Source of the DNA: Methanosphaerula subterraneus
GTDB lineage: Archaea > Halobacteriota > Methanomicrobia > Methanomicrobiales > Methanospirillaceae
DNA length: 64,000 bases
NCBI RefSeq assembly: GCF_052055875.1
Contig: NZ_CP170508.1
Coordinates: forward strand, 868,001 to 932,000
Direction of reading: 5' to 3'
The position numbers and the translations under genes are program-made. The first letter of the stretch is position 1. Each line of letters opens with the position of its first letter. The notes beneath the pieces are model-generated. The model saw only the letters and a program-made list of their open reading frames with translations, was not told the origin of the DNA and ran no database searches. Positions 25,734 through 34,665 of this stretch are shown one piece after another.

Positions 25734-25805
25734 AGCCAAGGCCCGGATTCGAACCGGGATGTAGTTGATCTGCAATCAACCGCGTAGCCACTCCGCCACC
25801 CTGGC
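25734..25805 (-). tRNA. tRNA-Cys (GCA), archaeal type, G37
   Basis: The 72-nt minus-strand gene has acceptor strands GCCAGGG/CCTTGGC (one G-U pair), anticodon stem GTTGA/TCAAC with loop TTGCAGA (GCA, G37), variable loop TACAT and T73. A site I half (TTCACA at 25824-25829) lies 18 bp upstream of its 5' end, as at the other G37 genes. No synthetase gene follows it. Confidence 0.95.
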
Positions 25806-25989
25806 AGGGATTTTCAATCAATGTTCACATCACTGGTTTGAGGCACATCCGTCAATCATCGTGATTCTGACGATCCTCACCATCGTGCTTGCACCTACAA
25901 CAATCATTACGTTGCAATGCATTTAATGGATAATTTGAAGGCTGGTTTTGCCGGAATACGGAGGATCTCTTCCCTGCAGACAGTGAGTG

Positions 25990-26280
25990 TCATTCACCGA
26001 TCACACTCATTTCAAACTCTGCGTCCGTGCAGGATTGGCAGAATGCGATAAATTCCCAGACATTTTCTGACAGAACATCATTGAGTGAACGAGGCACGTA
26101 TATTTTAATCCGTGGGGATATACCCGGTTTTCTGTCGAGTGTGAGATATGTCTCCCTACAGAGGGAGATGAACGTACAGAAGTTGACCCGTTTCACTATT
26201 CGGATATGACCGTTCCCGGTTTTATCAATCCAGATGCGGTAACTCTTGGTATTTCTGAATTCTCTGTCAGGTTGGCTCAT
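25990..26280 (-). CDS. Small protein of unknown function, paralogue of 7234-7521
   Basis: A 96-residue protein starting at the ATG at 26280. It shares FRNTKSYRIWIDKTGNGHIR and VKRVNF, LDRKP...IKIYVPRSLND and a C-terminal CQSCTDAEFEMSVI with the protein encoded at 7234-7521. The CxxC-like CQSC is only partly kept in the other copy. Both copies have one of the two palindromes 60 bp or so upstream (site II here, site I there). The family is unknown to me. Confidence 0.65.
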   Translation of the reverse strand: MSQPDREFRNTKSYRIWIDKTGNGHIRIVKRVNFCTFISLCRETYLTLDRKPGISPRIKIYVPRSLNDVLSENVWEFIAFCQSCTDAEFEMSVIGE

Positions 26281-26342
26281 AATCCCCAATAATTTTCTTG
26301 TGATTCTAATTTCGACAGGTAATATATTAATTCTGTATAATT

Positions 26343-26357
26343 CGGCAAAATATGCCG
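26343..26357. promoter_or_regulatory. Site II palindrome upstream of the small gene 25990-26280
   Basis: CGGCAA-AAT-ATGCCG, 11 of 12 arm matches, 62 bp upstream of the ATG at 26280. Confidence 0.58.
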
Positions 26358-26638
26358 GGTTTAGGAAATAAACGAGGATTGAACGGATTTATTATTGATA
26401 TGAGTATCTATCCTGCCGGCAGGTCACAAGGTATCTCTCAACTCTTCCTCATAACACCGCCATTACACTAATGCATACATCCACGTTGATACAGATTCTC
26501 ACCTGTCTTCGATAATGATCGCAACGGAACGAACAGGAGATCGTCTGATGATCTCCATCACAGAGGCGCGTACTCATTTTCGTTCACTCATCATGGAGGT
26601 GATCCGATCTCTGATGGATGAAGAATAGTGATATATTG

Positions 26639-26653
26639 CGGTGAAATTTGCCG
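26639..26653. promoter_or_regulatory. Site II palindrome upstream of the second editing-domain-like gene
   Basis: CGGTGA-AAT-TTGCCG, 10 of 12 arm matches, 95 bp upstream of the ATG at 26749. With the copy at 26343 it brackets a 280-bp intergenic region between divergent genes, in which I see no further gene except an unsupported 37-codon frame at 26515-26628. Confidence 0.52.
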
Positions 26654-26748
26654 AAACATTCGATCTTATTGGATGCAAAAACCCATTTCAGATATCTCAA
26701 CAAAAGATGCCGGCATTATCCCCGACAGATTCAGAGGATCAGGATCAC

Positions 26749-27159
26749 ATGAAACTGCTAATGTTCAATACCCATGAGTTCTGGTTCAGGACATTCAAGA
26801 ATAATCTGAACGAGAATAGCGATGAGAATATTGAGAATACGGTAGAAAATTCCCTTGTCATTTTCATCCATATCGAAGAGAATGACGCAGACAAAAAAGA
26901 GCGGATGGTCAAAAAGGCCAGAGATAATATCACCTGGCTCGCAAAAAAGACCGGTCGAAATAAAGTTGTTCTCCATTCGTTTGCCCACCTTTCTGACAGT
27001 AAGTCCGAAAGTAATGATGCACATGAAATTTTTCTAGCACTTCAGCAGGCACTCTTGGACCGGGGACTGGATACAACCATGACCCCCTTCGGGTATCTCA
27101 ACGAGTTCAAAATACAGGTTCTTGGCGATTCACTGGCAAAAGTCTGGAAGTCCCTGTGA
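26749..27159 (+). CDS. ThrRS editing-domain-like protein, second copy
   Basis: The 136-residue protein starting at the ATG at 26749 resembles the archaeal ThrRS editing fold: MKLLMFNTHEFWFRTF, LVIFIHIEENDADKKE, VVLHSFAHLSDSKS and MTPFGYLNEFKIQVLGDSLA. The catalytic-region motif KGHPLAELSR is replaced by LGDSLAKVWK and there is no zinc ribbon, so its activity may differ from or be lost relative to the protein at 15980-16537. The different G+C and site II upstream link it to the tRNA-Cys/cysS group. Trans-editing of tRNA is the first guess; a binding-only role is possible. Confidence 0.6.
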   Translation: MKLLMFNTHEFWFRTFKNNLNENSDENIENTVENSLVIFIHIEENDADKKERMVKKARDNITWLAKKTGRNKVVLHSFAHLSDSKSESNDAHEIFLALQQALLDRGLDTTMTPFGYLNEFKIQVLGDSLAKVWKSL

Positions 27160-27311
27160 AAAAAGATGAACCGTCCGTATCCTTTTTAATTTTCATCATT
27201 ATAGTTACATTTTCGTTAAACAGGGCAACACGTTCTGAATACTCCGCGGTTATATCAGTGTGTCCTCAACCTTACCCGATGCGTTTTGGAGGAGAATGAA
27301 CGGCTCTACAG

Positions 27312-27958
27312 GTTTATAACGATAAATACCTGTTCCGGAATTTCTATTGGGCATGATCGGTTTTATTATCCCGCTGTGTGCACCCAGTCTTGATGCCATA
27401 TCCACCGAAATTGGACTGATTCGGGGGATGAGGGGAGGGAGGATCTGCTCATTGTCCTTCCTGTCAGATTTCTTGTGGATCATTTCGGTTCACAGGGAAT
27501 GTACTCCGTGAGTACCTGGATTGGAATGGTATCAATTTTACTTCTCACACTGGCCCGATCTCCCGGGATGCTCTTATGGTTGATAGTATTCTACGGGATT
27601 GCCCGGACAATCAGGTCCACGTCACCCAATGCCTTTTTTCATGAATATCAATGTGTTCGGTGTAAAAAAGGGGTTGTTTAAAGGGGCGGTAATCATCGGA
27701 GTTTCATTTCCGGCATACAGGTTTTTCTGCGTTTTTCAATTTATCTCGGATTATCCATGGAATTGCAGTGATCCTGATATCCATACGCAGGGCGCTTCAA
27801 TTCAGTCCATATTGTTTGGGTGGGGTTTCCGGTATCAGGACCACACTACCTTATGCCCGACCACTGGCAATTTTTTGCATTTATTGTCCTGTTCCTGATG
27901 ATCGCCCAGTACTATCTCTTACAGATAAAAAAACGGGAGGGATCGGGAGAATTTTGTT
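27312..27958 (+). pseudogene. Decayed MFS transporter, copy of 44731-45918
   Basis: Fragments in different frames match the intact transporter in order: IGLIRGMRG for IGLIKGMMG, VDHFGSQGMYS for IDHFGSKKMYP, VFYGIARTIRSTSPNAFF for VIYGISRSLRTTSLNASF, then VKKGLFKGAVIIG, then an end like the intact C-terminus (FLMIAQYYLL). Frameshifts near 27440 and 27640 and a large internal deletion disable it. Confidence 0.7.
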
Positions 27959-27985
27959 GAATCTGTGACGGGAATCGACTACATG

Positions 27986-28000
27986 TGGCAAAAATTACTG
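27986..28000. promoter_or_regulatory. Site II variant upstream of the binding-protein/reductase operon
   Basis: TGGCAA-AAA-TTACTG, nearly the reverse complement of the variant at 40442-40456 (TGGCAA-TTA-TTACTG when read on the minus strand). It lies 225 bp upstream of the ATG at 28226. Confidence 0.35.
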
Positions 28001-28225
28001 ATTTCTCTAGAGGTATATGAAACCGGGGCCAATATACGGAGTAATATGACAAGAAAGTGTAACCGGGAATCCCATTTCCCAGAAGCGGATACCCGTCAGA
28101 AAGCAGGTACTCCGGCAATTAGAACCGACATACAATCATCAGGAAACAGAGATCCCGGAAACAATCTGGCTGCGTTTCAGGAAAGTCTCTGATTCGTGCC
28201 ATCTGGAAATACCGGTGAATATACC

Positions 28226-29341
28226 ATGGCAAACAAAACACAAACATTGGCCATTGCAGGAGCGATAATTGTAATTCTCGCAATTGCAGGATACGCATTT
28301 CTGGGGCCCCATGGGGAGAGTCAAAACAAGGCCCTATCCGTCTCGTCCAATTCAGTTCAGAATGCTGGAACAACTCAAGTTGCATCCCCTACCCAGGCAT
28401 CAGGAAATAAGGAAAAGGTCACGATACGTGTGCCCAATGAATCCGGAACCTGGGTGAATCTGGCAACCATTGCCGACGCTAAAGGATTTTTTGAGGAACA
28501 GGGAATCACGCTTCAATGGACGGGTAAAATCGGTGGAGGTGGACCGGGACAACTGGCATCGATAGCAGGTGGAAGCAACGACTTCGGGGCTGCTGCAGTT
28601 ATGGCGATCATCAATGCACAGAATAGCGGTGTCAAGATAAAAGCGATTGCGCCCGAGTATGTCTATGACAATGAATCCAGTGGGAATTGGTACGTCCTCG
28701 ATAATAGCGGAATCACATCGGCAAAAGACCTGATCGGCAAAAAAATTGCGGTCAACACGCTCAAAGCAAACCAGGAATGGACCATCAGAGAGTACTTGCG
28801 GAAATACAATATCCCGATCAGTGCGGTAGAACTGGTGATCGTGGATACCCAAAAGACCGGGAATCCCTATCTTGCAGAACAGGTCCTGCGCTCGGGAGAT
28901 GTTGCCCTGATATCGGCAACCGAAGTAACAGAGTCTAAATTGCTCCAGACCGGGGGAGTAAAGAAACTCTTCAGTAATTATGATGTCTGGGGGGACAATT
29001 CCGGTAACCCAGCATACGTAGTAAGTGATAAATTTGCATCTGAACACCCCGATACCGTAAAGAGTTTCGTCGCTGCTCTTGCCAAAGCAGCTGATTTCAC
29101 CAATGAAAATCCGGATGAGGCACTCAAAATCATCATCCAATACAACTATCCCGGTATCGATGCCCAGGCTGCAAAAGCCATCAAGGCCCATCACTATCCG
29201 GCCCATGCTCTGATCTCAGACTCCCAGGTGAAGAGCTGGATTGCACGGATGGAAACTGAAGGCGATATCAAGCAGGGCTCAATTACGCCTGCGGATGTCT
29301 ACACGAACGAATACAACCCGTATTACACGAAGGTGAATTAA
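28226..29341 (+). CDS. ABC-type substrate-binding protein (sulfonate/nitrate-like)
   Basis: A 371-residue protein with an N-terminal membrane anchor or signal (TLAIAGAIIVILAIAGYAF) and no lipobox cysteine, a Ser/Thr-rich linker, and a binding core (TIADAKGFFEEQGITLQWTG, GGPGQLASIAGG). It is 1 bp from the reductase activase gene, so the imported compound is a likely substrate of that enzyme system. A cognate permease (38623) and ATPase (40942) lie about 10 kb away. The ATG at 28226 has a GGTGA upstream. Confidence 0.85.
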   Translation: MANKTQTLAIAGAIIVILAIAGYAFLGPHGESQNKALSVSSNSVQNAGTTQVASPTQASGNKEKVTIRVPNESGTWVNLATIADAKGFFEEQGITLQWTGKIGGGGPGQLASIAGGSNDFGAAAVMAIINAQNSGVKIKAIAPEYVYDNESSGNWYVLDNSGITSAKDLIGKKIAVNTLKANQEWTIREYLRKYNIPISAVELVIVDTQKTGNPYLAEQVLRSGDVALISATEVTESKLLQTGGVKKLFSNYDVWGDNSGNPAYVVSDKFASEHPDTVKSFVAALAKAADFTNENPDEALKIIIQYNYPGIDAQAAKAIKAHHYPAHALISDSQVKSWIARMETEGDIKQGSITPADVYTNEYNPYYTKVN

Positions 29342-29342
29342 C

Positions 29343-31403
29343 ATGAAAATTGATAGTGTAATCCCCAAAGAACTCGCACAGGATTTAATACCGGCCAGGG
29401 TCGTTGGACTGGATATCGGTTCGCGGACGGCAAAAGGAGTAATCATTGCTGATGGCAGTCTCTATACTGCCATCATCCCCACCGGAACGAACATGCAGGA
29501 GACGGCAAACGAGCTCATCGACAAACTGCAGAAGACCTCAAAGGTGAAGATCTCTTCACTCGATTATATCGTGGGAACGGGATATGGCAGAATCTCGATG
29601 GAATTTGAGAATATCCCCACTCAGATCGTCACGGAAATTTCCTGCCACGCGATGGGTGCTCATTATCTCAACCCCAAAACACGGACGATCATCGATATCG
29701 GGGGGCAGGACTGCAAAGCCATCAAGGTGGATACAAAGACCGGCAAAGTCGTGGAGTTCGCCCTTAACGACAAGTGCGCCGCTGGGACCGGACGGTTCCT
29801 AGAAAAGGTCGCAGAGCTCCTGAAGATCGAGCTCGATGAACTCGGCGATGTCGCACTGAAATCCACCAAGACCGCAGAGATCAGCAGCCAGTGCGTGGTA
29901 TTTGCAGAGTCTGAGATCATCTCGCTGAAAGCTAAGGGGGAGAAGAAAGAGGATATTGCAGCCGGCGTTCATCTCGCAACCGCCCGAAGGGTCTTCAACC
30001 TGCTCAACCGGGTCGGTATCGAACCGGATATTGTATTCACCGGCGGTGTTTCCAAGAATAAAGGGATGAAGGCGTCCCTGGAATCGCTCTTAAATACACA
30101 GTTCATCGACCTGCCCCTTGATGCAATCTATGCAGGGGCGCTTGGAGCAGTCGTATACGGGACGATATTCTTAAAAACCGGCTCTACAGTGGAGAAAACA
30201 GAAAATGCTACAACCGTAGACCTGACAGAGTTCAACAATAAAATCCAGGCGCAACAGGATCTCCTGAGTGCAAAAAAAAACGAGGGCAAACGGGTAGGGT
30301 ACCTATGTAATTATACCCCGCTGGAACTGCTGAACGCGGCCGGCGTAACCCCGGTCCGCCTGTTCCATATCGGCGATCCAAAAACCGTGTCAAGTGGAGA
30401 GATCCATACGCAGAGTGTCTTCTGTGACTTCACCAAGAGCGTGCTCGGAGCCTTCCGGGAGAAGGACCCGCTGGTCTCCTCGCTTGACAAGGTGTACATG
30501 TTCTACACCTGCGATTGCATGAAGAAGGTCGGCGAGGCAATCAACGAGTATTATGTTCCAACGAATATCTACTGCCTCCCCCGGGTGATGCACAACGAGA
30601 CGAGCAGGGATTTCTACCGCACGGAACTCAAGAACCTAAAAACCGATCTCGAGGAGCTTTCCGGAAAAACCATCACGGACAAGGACCTGAAGGGACAGAT
30701 CAAGCTGAGTAATGCCATCAGGACACAACTGACGAAGATCTCCGATCTGCGCAAGCGTGCAAACCCTCCGCTGAACGGAGGAGATTTCCTCGATCTCGTT
30801 CGCGGGTATTACTACCTGCCCCACAAAGAGCTCCTCAAACTCTACAAAGGGATCTACGACAAACTTGTCGCAGTTCCTGATGACGGCCAGCGAAAACTCC
30901 GGCTCATGATGGCCGGTGGAATTGTTGCCGACGGTGATCGGAGGCTGCTCGATCTCATCGAGAAGGATATCGGGGCACGGGTGGTGGTTGAAGATCACTG
31001 CACAGGACTTCGCCCGTTCTTAAAACAGATCGATACCGGCGGGGATTCCCTGGCAGCACTTGCAGAAGGATACCTTGAACAGGCGCCATGCACCCGCATG
31101 AAACCCCTCGAAGAGCGGGTAGCCTTTGCAGGGAATCTTGCCGAGGAATACCAGGTGGACGGGGTTGTCTACGCCTACCTGAAATTCTGCCCGAACTACG
31201 GGATGACCAAGAACCTCTTCCTCAAGGAGTTCCAGAAGAGGGGCATTCCGGTACTTGAGATCCCTATCGACTACTCGATCAGCGATCTGGGGCAACTGAA
31301 GACACGTGTTGAAGCGTTTGTCGAAGTGCTCAATGAACGGGATAATATCAGGGAGGAACTCAAGGATGGCAAAGAAAGTCGAGGAGTTCAGCTCGCAGCT
31401 TGA
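29343..31403 (+). CDS. Fused ATP-dependent activase and HgdB-like double-cubane/dehydratase subunit
   Basis: Residues 1-270 are a BadF/HgdC-type ASKHA activase: VVGLDIGSRTAKGVI, IDIGGQDCKAI, and the cluster-ligand cysteines in DKCAAGTGRF (C145) and SSQCVVFAE (C184). Residues about 290-680 are an HgdB-like subunit with cysteines in YLCNYTP, YTCDCMKK and KFCPNYG. Activases inject electrons below about -500 mV at ATP cost into [4Fe-4S] or [8Fe-9S] partner clusters, used for dehydration, aromatic reduction or small-molecule reduction. The fusion to an HgdB-like domain and the two further subunits downstream make a self-contained reductase. Substrate unknown. Confidence 0.87.
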   Translation: MKIDSVIPKELAQDLIPARVVGLDIGSRTAKGVIIADGSLYTAIIPTGTNMQETANELIDKLQKTSKVKISSLDYIVGTGYGRISMEFENIPTQIVTEISCHAMGAHYLNPKTRTIIDIGGQDCKAIKVDTKTGKVVEFALNDKCAAGTGRFLEKVAELLKIELDELGDVALKSTKTAEISSQCVVFAESEIISLKAKGEKKEDIAAGVHLATARRVFNLLNRVGIEPDIVFTGGVSKNKGMKASLESLLNTQFIDLPLDAIYAGALGAVVYGTIFLKTGSTVEKTENATTVDLTEFNNKIQAQQDLLSAKKNEGKRVGYLCNYTPLELLNAAGVTPVRLFHIGDPKTVSSGEIHTQSVFCDFTKSVLGAFREKDPLVSSLDKVYMFYTCDCMKKVGEAINEYYVPTNIYCLPRVMHNETSRDFYRTELKNLKTDLEELSGKTITDKDLKGQIKLSNAIRTQLTKISDLRKRANPPLNGGDFLDLVRGYYYLPHKELLKLYKGIYDKLVAVPDDGQRKLRLMMAGGIVADGDRRLLDLIEKDIGARVVVEDHCTGLRPFLKQIDTGGDSLAALAEGYLEQAPCTRMKPLEERVAFAGNLAEEYQVDGVVYAYLKFCPNYGMTKNLFLKEFQKRGIPVLEIPIDYSISDLGQLKTRVEAFVEVLNERDNIREELKDGKESRGVQLAA

Positions 31404-32574
31404 GTATATCAGATACAGCAAGGAAGAGGAGCACACGTACTCGGAAGGAGTCTCCCGGCTCTTCGACCTTGCAACAAGTTATGTCTACGATGCGGAAAAA
31501 TCTCACAAGAACGGGGGGAAACGGGCAGTCTGGACCGGGGCCATCTGGGAGGCCCCCTACATTTATGCCTGCGATTATATCCCGGTCTCCTACACAGAAC
31601 TGGGACGATTGGGAAGCCATGACGTGGTCAGGGTAGCCGAGAACCATTTTCAACTTCCGGCGGAGACCTGCTCAATGGTCAAGGCGGTCCTCGGGGAACT
31701 GTATCTCAGAAAAGGCGGAATCGATAAGATCATTGGATCCAGTGCAAACTGTGAACCATTCAACCTTGCCTGGGAGACTCTGAAGAACGAGGGATACAAG
31801 GTCCATTATATCGACACCACCTATCGTTCACCCCGCTGTACCCAGAATGAATATGAAGACCTGGTGAAGTTTCTGATGGCACAGGTTCAGTTGTCTGCGA
31901 AATGGCTCACCGGTAACGAAATCGATGAGCAGAAACTGGGTTTCGAACTGAAACGCAGAAACGAGGCCATCCAAAAAGTGCGCAGGGTTATGGAACTCCG
32001 GTTAAAGTCCCCGCTCTACATGCGCAGTCTTCCTACGATGTTCATGCTGATGGGTTCGGGCCATTACTTTGGGAAACCTGAAGAGTACCTCGCTATGCTG
32101 GACACCCTGATCGTGGAACTGGAGAGAGAGGCGATGAAGACGCATACCGAGAAGTTCGTGCCGCTGGTCTGGTCCGGCGGGCGCGGGCAGGAATTCGGAG
32201 TATACAAGGCCATCGATGATGCCAACGGGGCAATTCTCGGCTGGGTGATTCCCACACCCTACGCACGGGATTATAATGAGGAATTACCGCCTCTGGAATC
32301 CCTGGCACGTTATCTCCTCGACGGGCAGGCGGCGGGATCGACAACGCATCGGATCAAAGCTGTCACGGACCAGGTGAAGAGAGTCAACGCACGCGGGATT
32401 GTATTCTATGGCTATGTCGGCTGTTCCCAGAGCGGGATCGGGCGTGAGATGCAGCGGCAGCATTTCAAGGAGATTGGAGTACCGGGCATCACCCTCGAAG
32501 GCAGTTTCCAGGTTGGAGCTCCTTCAGGACAACTGCTCACAAGGGTCAGGGCATTTACGGAAATGCTCGCATAA
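31366..32574 (+). CDS. 2-hydroxyacyl-CoA dehydratase/benzoyl-CoA reductase-like (HgdB) subunit 1
   Basis: The 402-residue protein has conserved cysteines in YACDYIPVSY, AETCSMVKAVLGE, SSANCEPFNLAW and GYVGCSQSG, fitting an iron-sulfur-binding HgdB/DCCP fold. The ATG at 31366 lies 38 bp inside the preceding gene, giving strong coupling. It is about three-quarters identical by eye to the next gene product. The pair could form a heterodimer activated by the fused activase. No CoA-transferase or acyl-CoA gene is nearby, which favours a non-CoA substrate as in double-cubane proteins. Confidence 0.85.
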   Translation: MAKKVEEFSSQLEYIRYSKEEEHTYSEGVSRLFDLATSYVYDAEKSHKNGGKRAVWTGAIWEAPYIYACDYIPVSYTELGRLGSHDVVRVAENHFQLPAETCSMVKAVLGELYLRKGGIDKIIGSSANCEPFNLAWETLKNEGYKVHYIDTTYRSPRCTQNEYEDLVKFLMAQVQLSAKWLTGNEIDEQKLGFELKRRNEAIQKVRRVMELRLKSPLYMRSLPTMFMLMGSGHYFGKPEEYLAMLDTLIVELEREAMKTHTEKFVPLVWSGGRGQEFGVYKAIDDANGAILGWVIPTPYARDYNEELPPLESLARYLLDGQAAGSTTHRIKAVTDQVKRVNARGIVFYGYVGCSQSGIGREMQRQHFKEIGVPGITLEGSFQVGAPSGQLLTRVRAFTEMLA

Positions 32575-32592
32575 CCAGAGGTGAAATCAACA

Positions 32593-33798
32593 ATGGTAAA
32601 AACAGTAACCGAACTCAAATCGCAACTCGAGTACATCAAGTACAGCAAGGAGGAAGAGCATCAGTATTCGGAAGGGGTATCCGAGCTCTTCGACCTCGCA
32701 ACGAGTTACGTCTATGATGCAGAGAAATCCCACACGAACGGCAAGAAAGCAGTCTGGACCGCAGCCATGTGGGAGGCACCGTTCATCTACGCGGCCGACC
32801 ATATCCCGGTCTCGTACACCGAACTTGGACGACTGGGAAGTCACGAGGTTGTCAGGACCGCAGAGAACCAGTTCCAGCTCCCGGCTGAGACCTGCTCGAT
32901 GGTCAAGGCAGTCCTCGGCGAACTCTCCCTGCGGAAGGACAAGATCAACCTGATCCTCGGCAACAGTGGAAACTGCGAGCCGTTCAACCTGGCATGGGAG
33001 ATTTTAAAGAACGAAGGCTACGATGTCCACTACATCGACACCACCTACAGATCCCCCAACTGCACTCCGGTCGAGTATGAGGAACTGGTACAGCACCTGA
33101 TGAACCAGATCAGCCTCGCAACGAAGTGGTTGTCCGGCAATGACATCGACGAGAAGAAACTCAGTTTCGAGATAAAACGCCGGAACGAGGCAATGCGGAA
33201 GGTGCGCAGGGTTATGGAACTTCGCCTGAAGTCCCCGCTCTACATGCGCAGCCTTCCGACGATGTTCATGCTGATGGGCTCGGGCCATTACTTCGGGAAA
33301 CCCGAACAGTATATCCACATGCTCGATTCGCTCATCGAAGAACTTGAGAAAGAGGCGAAGGTTGCGCACAACGAACCGTTCGTTCCACTCGTATGGGCAG
33401 GAGGGCGTGGGCAGGAATTCGGGGTGTACAAGGCGATCGATGATGCCAACGGGGCAATCCTCGGTTGGGTGATCCCGACGCCGTTTGCACGGGATTACAA
33501 CGAAAATCTCCCACCGCTCGAATCGGTTGCTCGGTACTTCCTTGATGGTCAGACTGCAGGGTCGAATCGGTTCCAGAACGAAGCAGTCAAGAACCAGGTC
33601 AACAAAGTGAATGCCCGTGGGATCGTATTCTACGGTTACGTCGGCTGTTCATTCAGCGGCATCCAGCGGGAGATGCAACGGCAGCATTTCAAGGATCTCG
33701 GATTCCCTTCGATCACCCTTGAGGGAAGTTTCCAGGTGGGTCCACCATCAGGCCAGCTTCTGACAAGGGTGCGGGCGTTCACCGAGATGCTCGCGTAA
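32593..33798 (+). CDS. HgdB-like subunit 2, tandem paralogue
   Basis: The 401-residue protein follows its paralogue by 18 bp, with AGAGGTGA upstream of the ATG at 32593. It keeps the cysteines in AETCSMVKAVLGE, NSGNCEPFNLAW and YVGCSFSG, but the first site reads YAADHIPVSY: the cysteine of subunit 1 (YACDYIP) is replaced by alanine. If that cysteine is a cluster ligand, only subunit 1 would hold a full cluster, as in asymmetric dehydratase heterodimers where one subunit has the special ligand. Rows of identity elsewhere (YGYVGCS, RVMELRLKSPLYMRSLPTM) mark a recent duplication. Confidence 0.85.
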   Translation: MVKTVTELKSQLEYIKYSKEEEHQYSEGVSELFDLATSYVYDAEKSHTNGKKAVWTAAMWEAPFIYAADHIPVSYTELGRLGSHEVVRTAENQFQLPAETCSMVKAVLGELSLRKDKINLILGNSGNCEPFNLAWEILKNEGYDVHYIDTTYRSPNCTPVEYEELVQHLMNQISLATKWLSGNDIDEKKLSFEIKRRNEAMRKVRRVMELRLKSPLYMRSLPTMFMLMGSGHYFGKPEQYIHMLDSLIEELEKEAKVAHNEPFVPLVWAGGRGQEFGVYKAIDDANGAILGWVIPTPFARDYNENLPPLESVARYFLDGQTAGSNRFQNEAVKNQVNKVNARGIVFYGYVGCSFSGIQREMQRQHFKDLGFPSITLEGSFQVGPPSGQLLTRVRAFTEMLA

Positions 33799-33835
33799 TC
33801 CAAGGAGAGACTTGGGTAAAGGCTACCCAGAATCT

Positions 33836-34570
33836 CCATTTTTGATCTTGCTCCCATTTACTTCTATGATGCCGAGAAGGCCCACAGGACCGGCCGTAAT
33901 GTGACATGGACGGGGGCCATCTGGGAGGTCCCCTACAATTATGCCTGTTACTACATCCCGGTCGCCATCTCGGAGTTGGGGAGCCGTGACGTCGTCACGA
34001 CGGCAGAGAATCATTTCCAGCCCGCGGTTGGGACCTGTTCGATGGTCAAGGCCGTCCTCGGCGAACTATATTAATGAAAGACGGTATCAACCGCATTATT
34101 GGTACGAGTGGAGGATGCGAACCGATTAACCTCGCTCTGGAACTTCTTCGAGGGGAAGGATATGAGATCCATTACATCGATACCGCCTACCGTTCACCCC
34201 ACTGTACATCAGTGGAGTACGACGATCTTCTGAAGTACCTGATGAACCAGATCCAGATCTCTGCCCGGGGGCTTACCGGGGATGGGATCGACGGGACGAT
34301 ACTCCGCTTCGAGATCTGCCGTCGGAACGCCGCTCTGCAGAAAGTCCAGGGTCATGGAACTTCGCCTGAAATCCCCACTCTACATGCGCAGCCTTGCCAC
34401 GATGTTGATACTGATGGGTTCCGGCCATTACTTCGGAAAACCTGACGAGTACATGGCGATGTTCGACACCCTCATCGACGACGCTAATGATGCAATCCTC
34501 ATATAGGTCATTCCTACACCCTGTGAACGGGACTATAACGAGCACCTGCCCCCCTTGAATCCCAGTCCAG
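33836..34570 (+). pseudogene. Decayed third HgdB-like paralogue
   Basis: Starting near 33845 the translation follows the two intact paralogues (YFYDAEKAHRTG, WTGAIWEVPYNYACYYIPV, GTCSMVKAVLGELY), then hits a TAA at 34072. It resumes as DGINRIIGTSGGCEPINLAL, shifts frame near 34345 into VMELRLKSPLYMRSLATM, loses a block, and has a TAG at 34504 before VIPTPCERDYNEHLPPL. The N-terminus and the C-terminal third are missing. It kept the first-site Cys, so it derives from a subunit 1-like copy. Confidence 0.85.
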
Positions 34571-34665
34571 ACATTCATTCCGGAATTTCTGGATCTAAAT
34601 AGTACCTCTACCTCTCCTGATAATATCCAGAAAATTGAAAAAAGAAGAAAAAGTGATCCAGTGTA

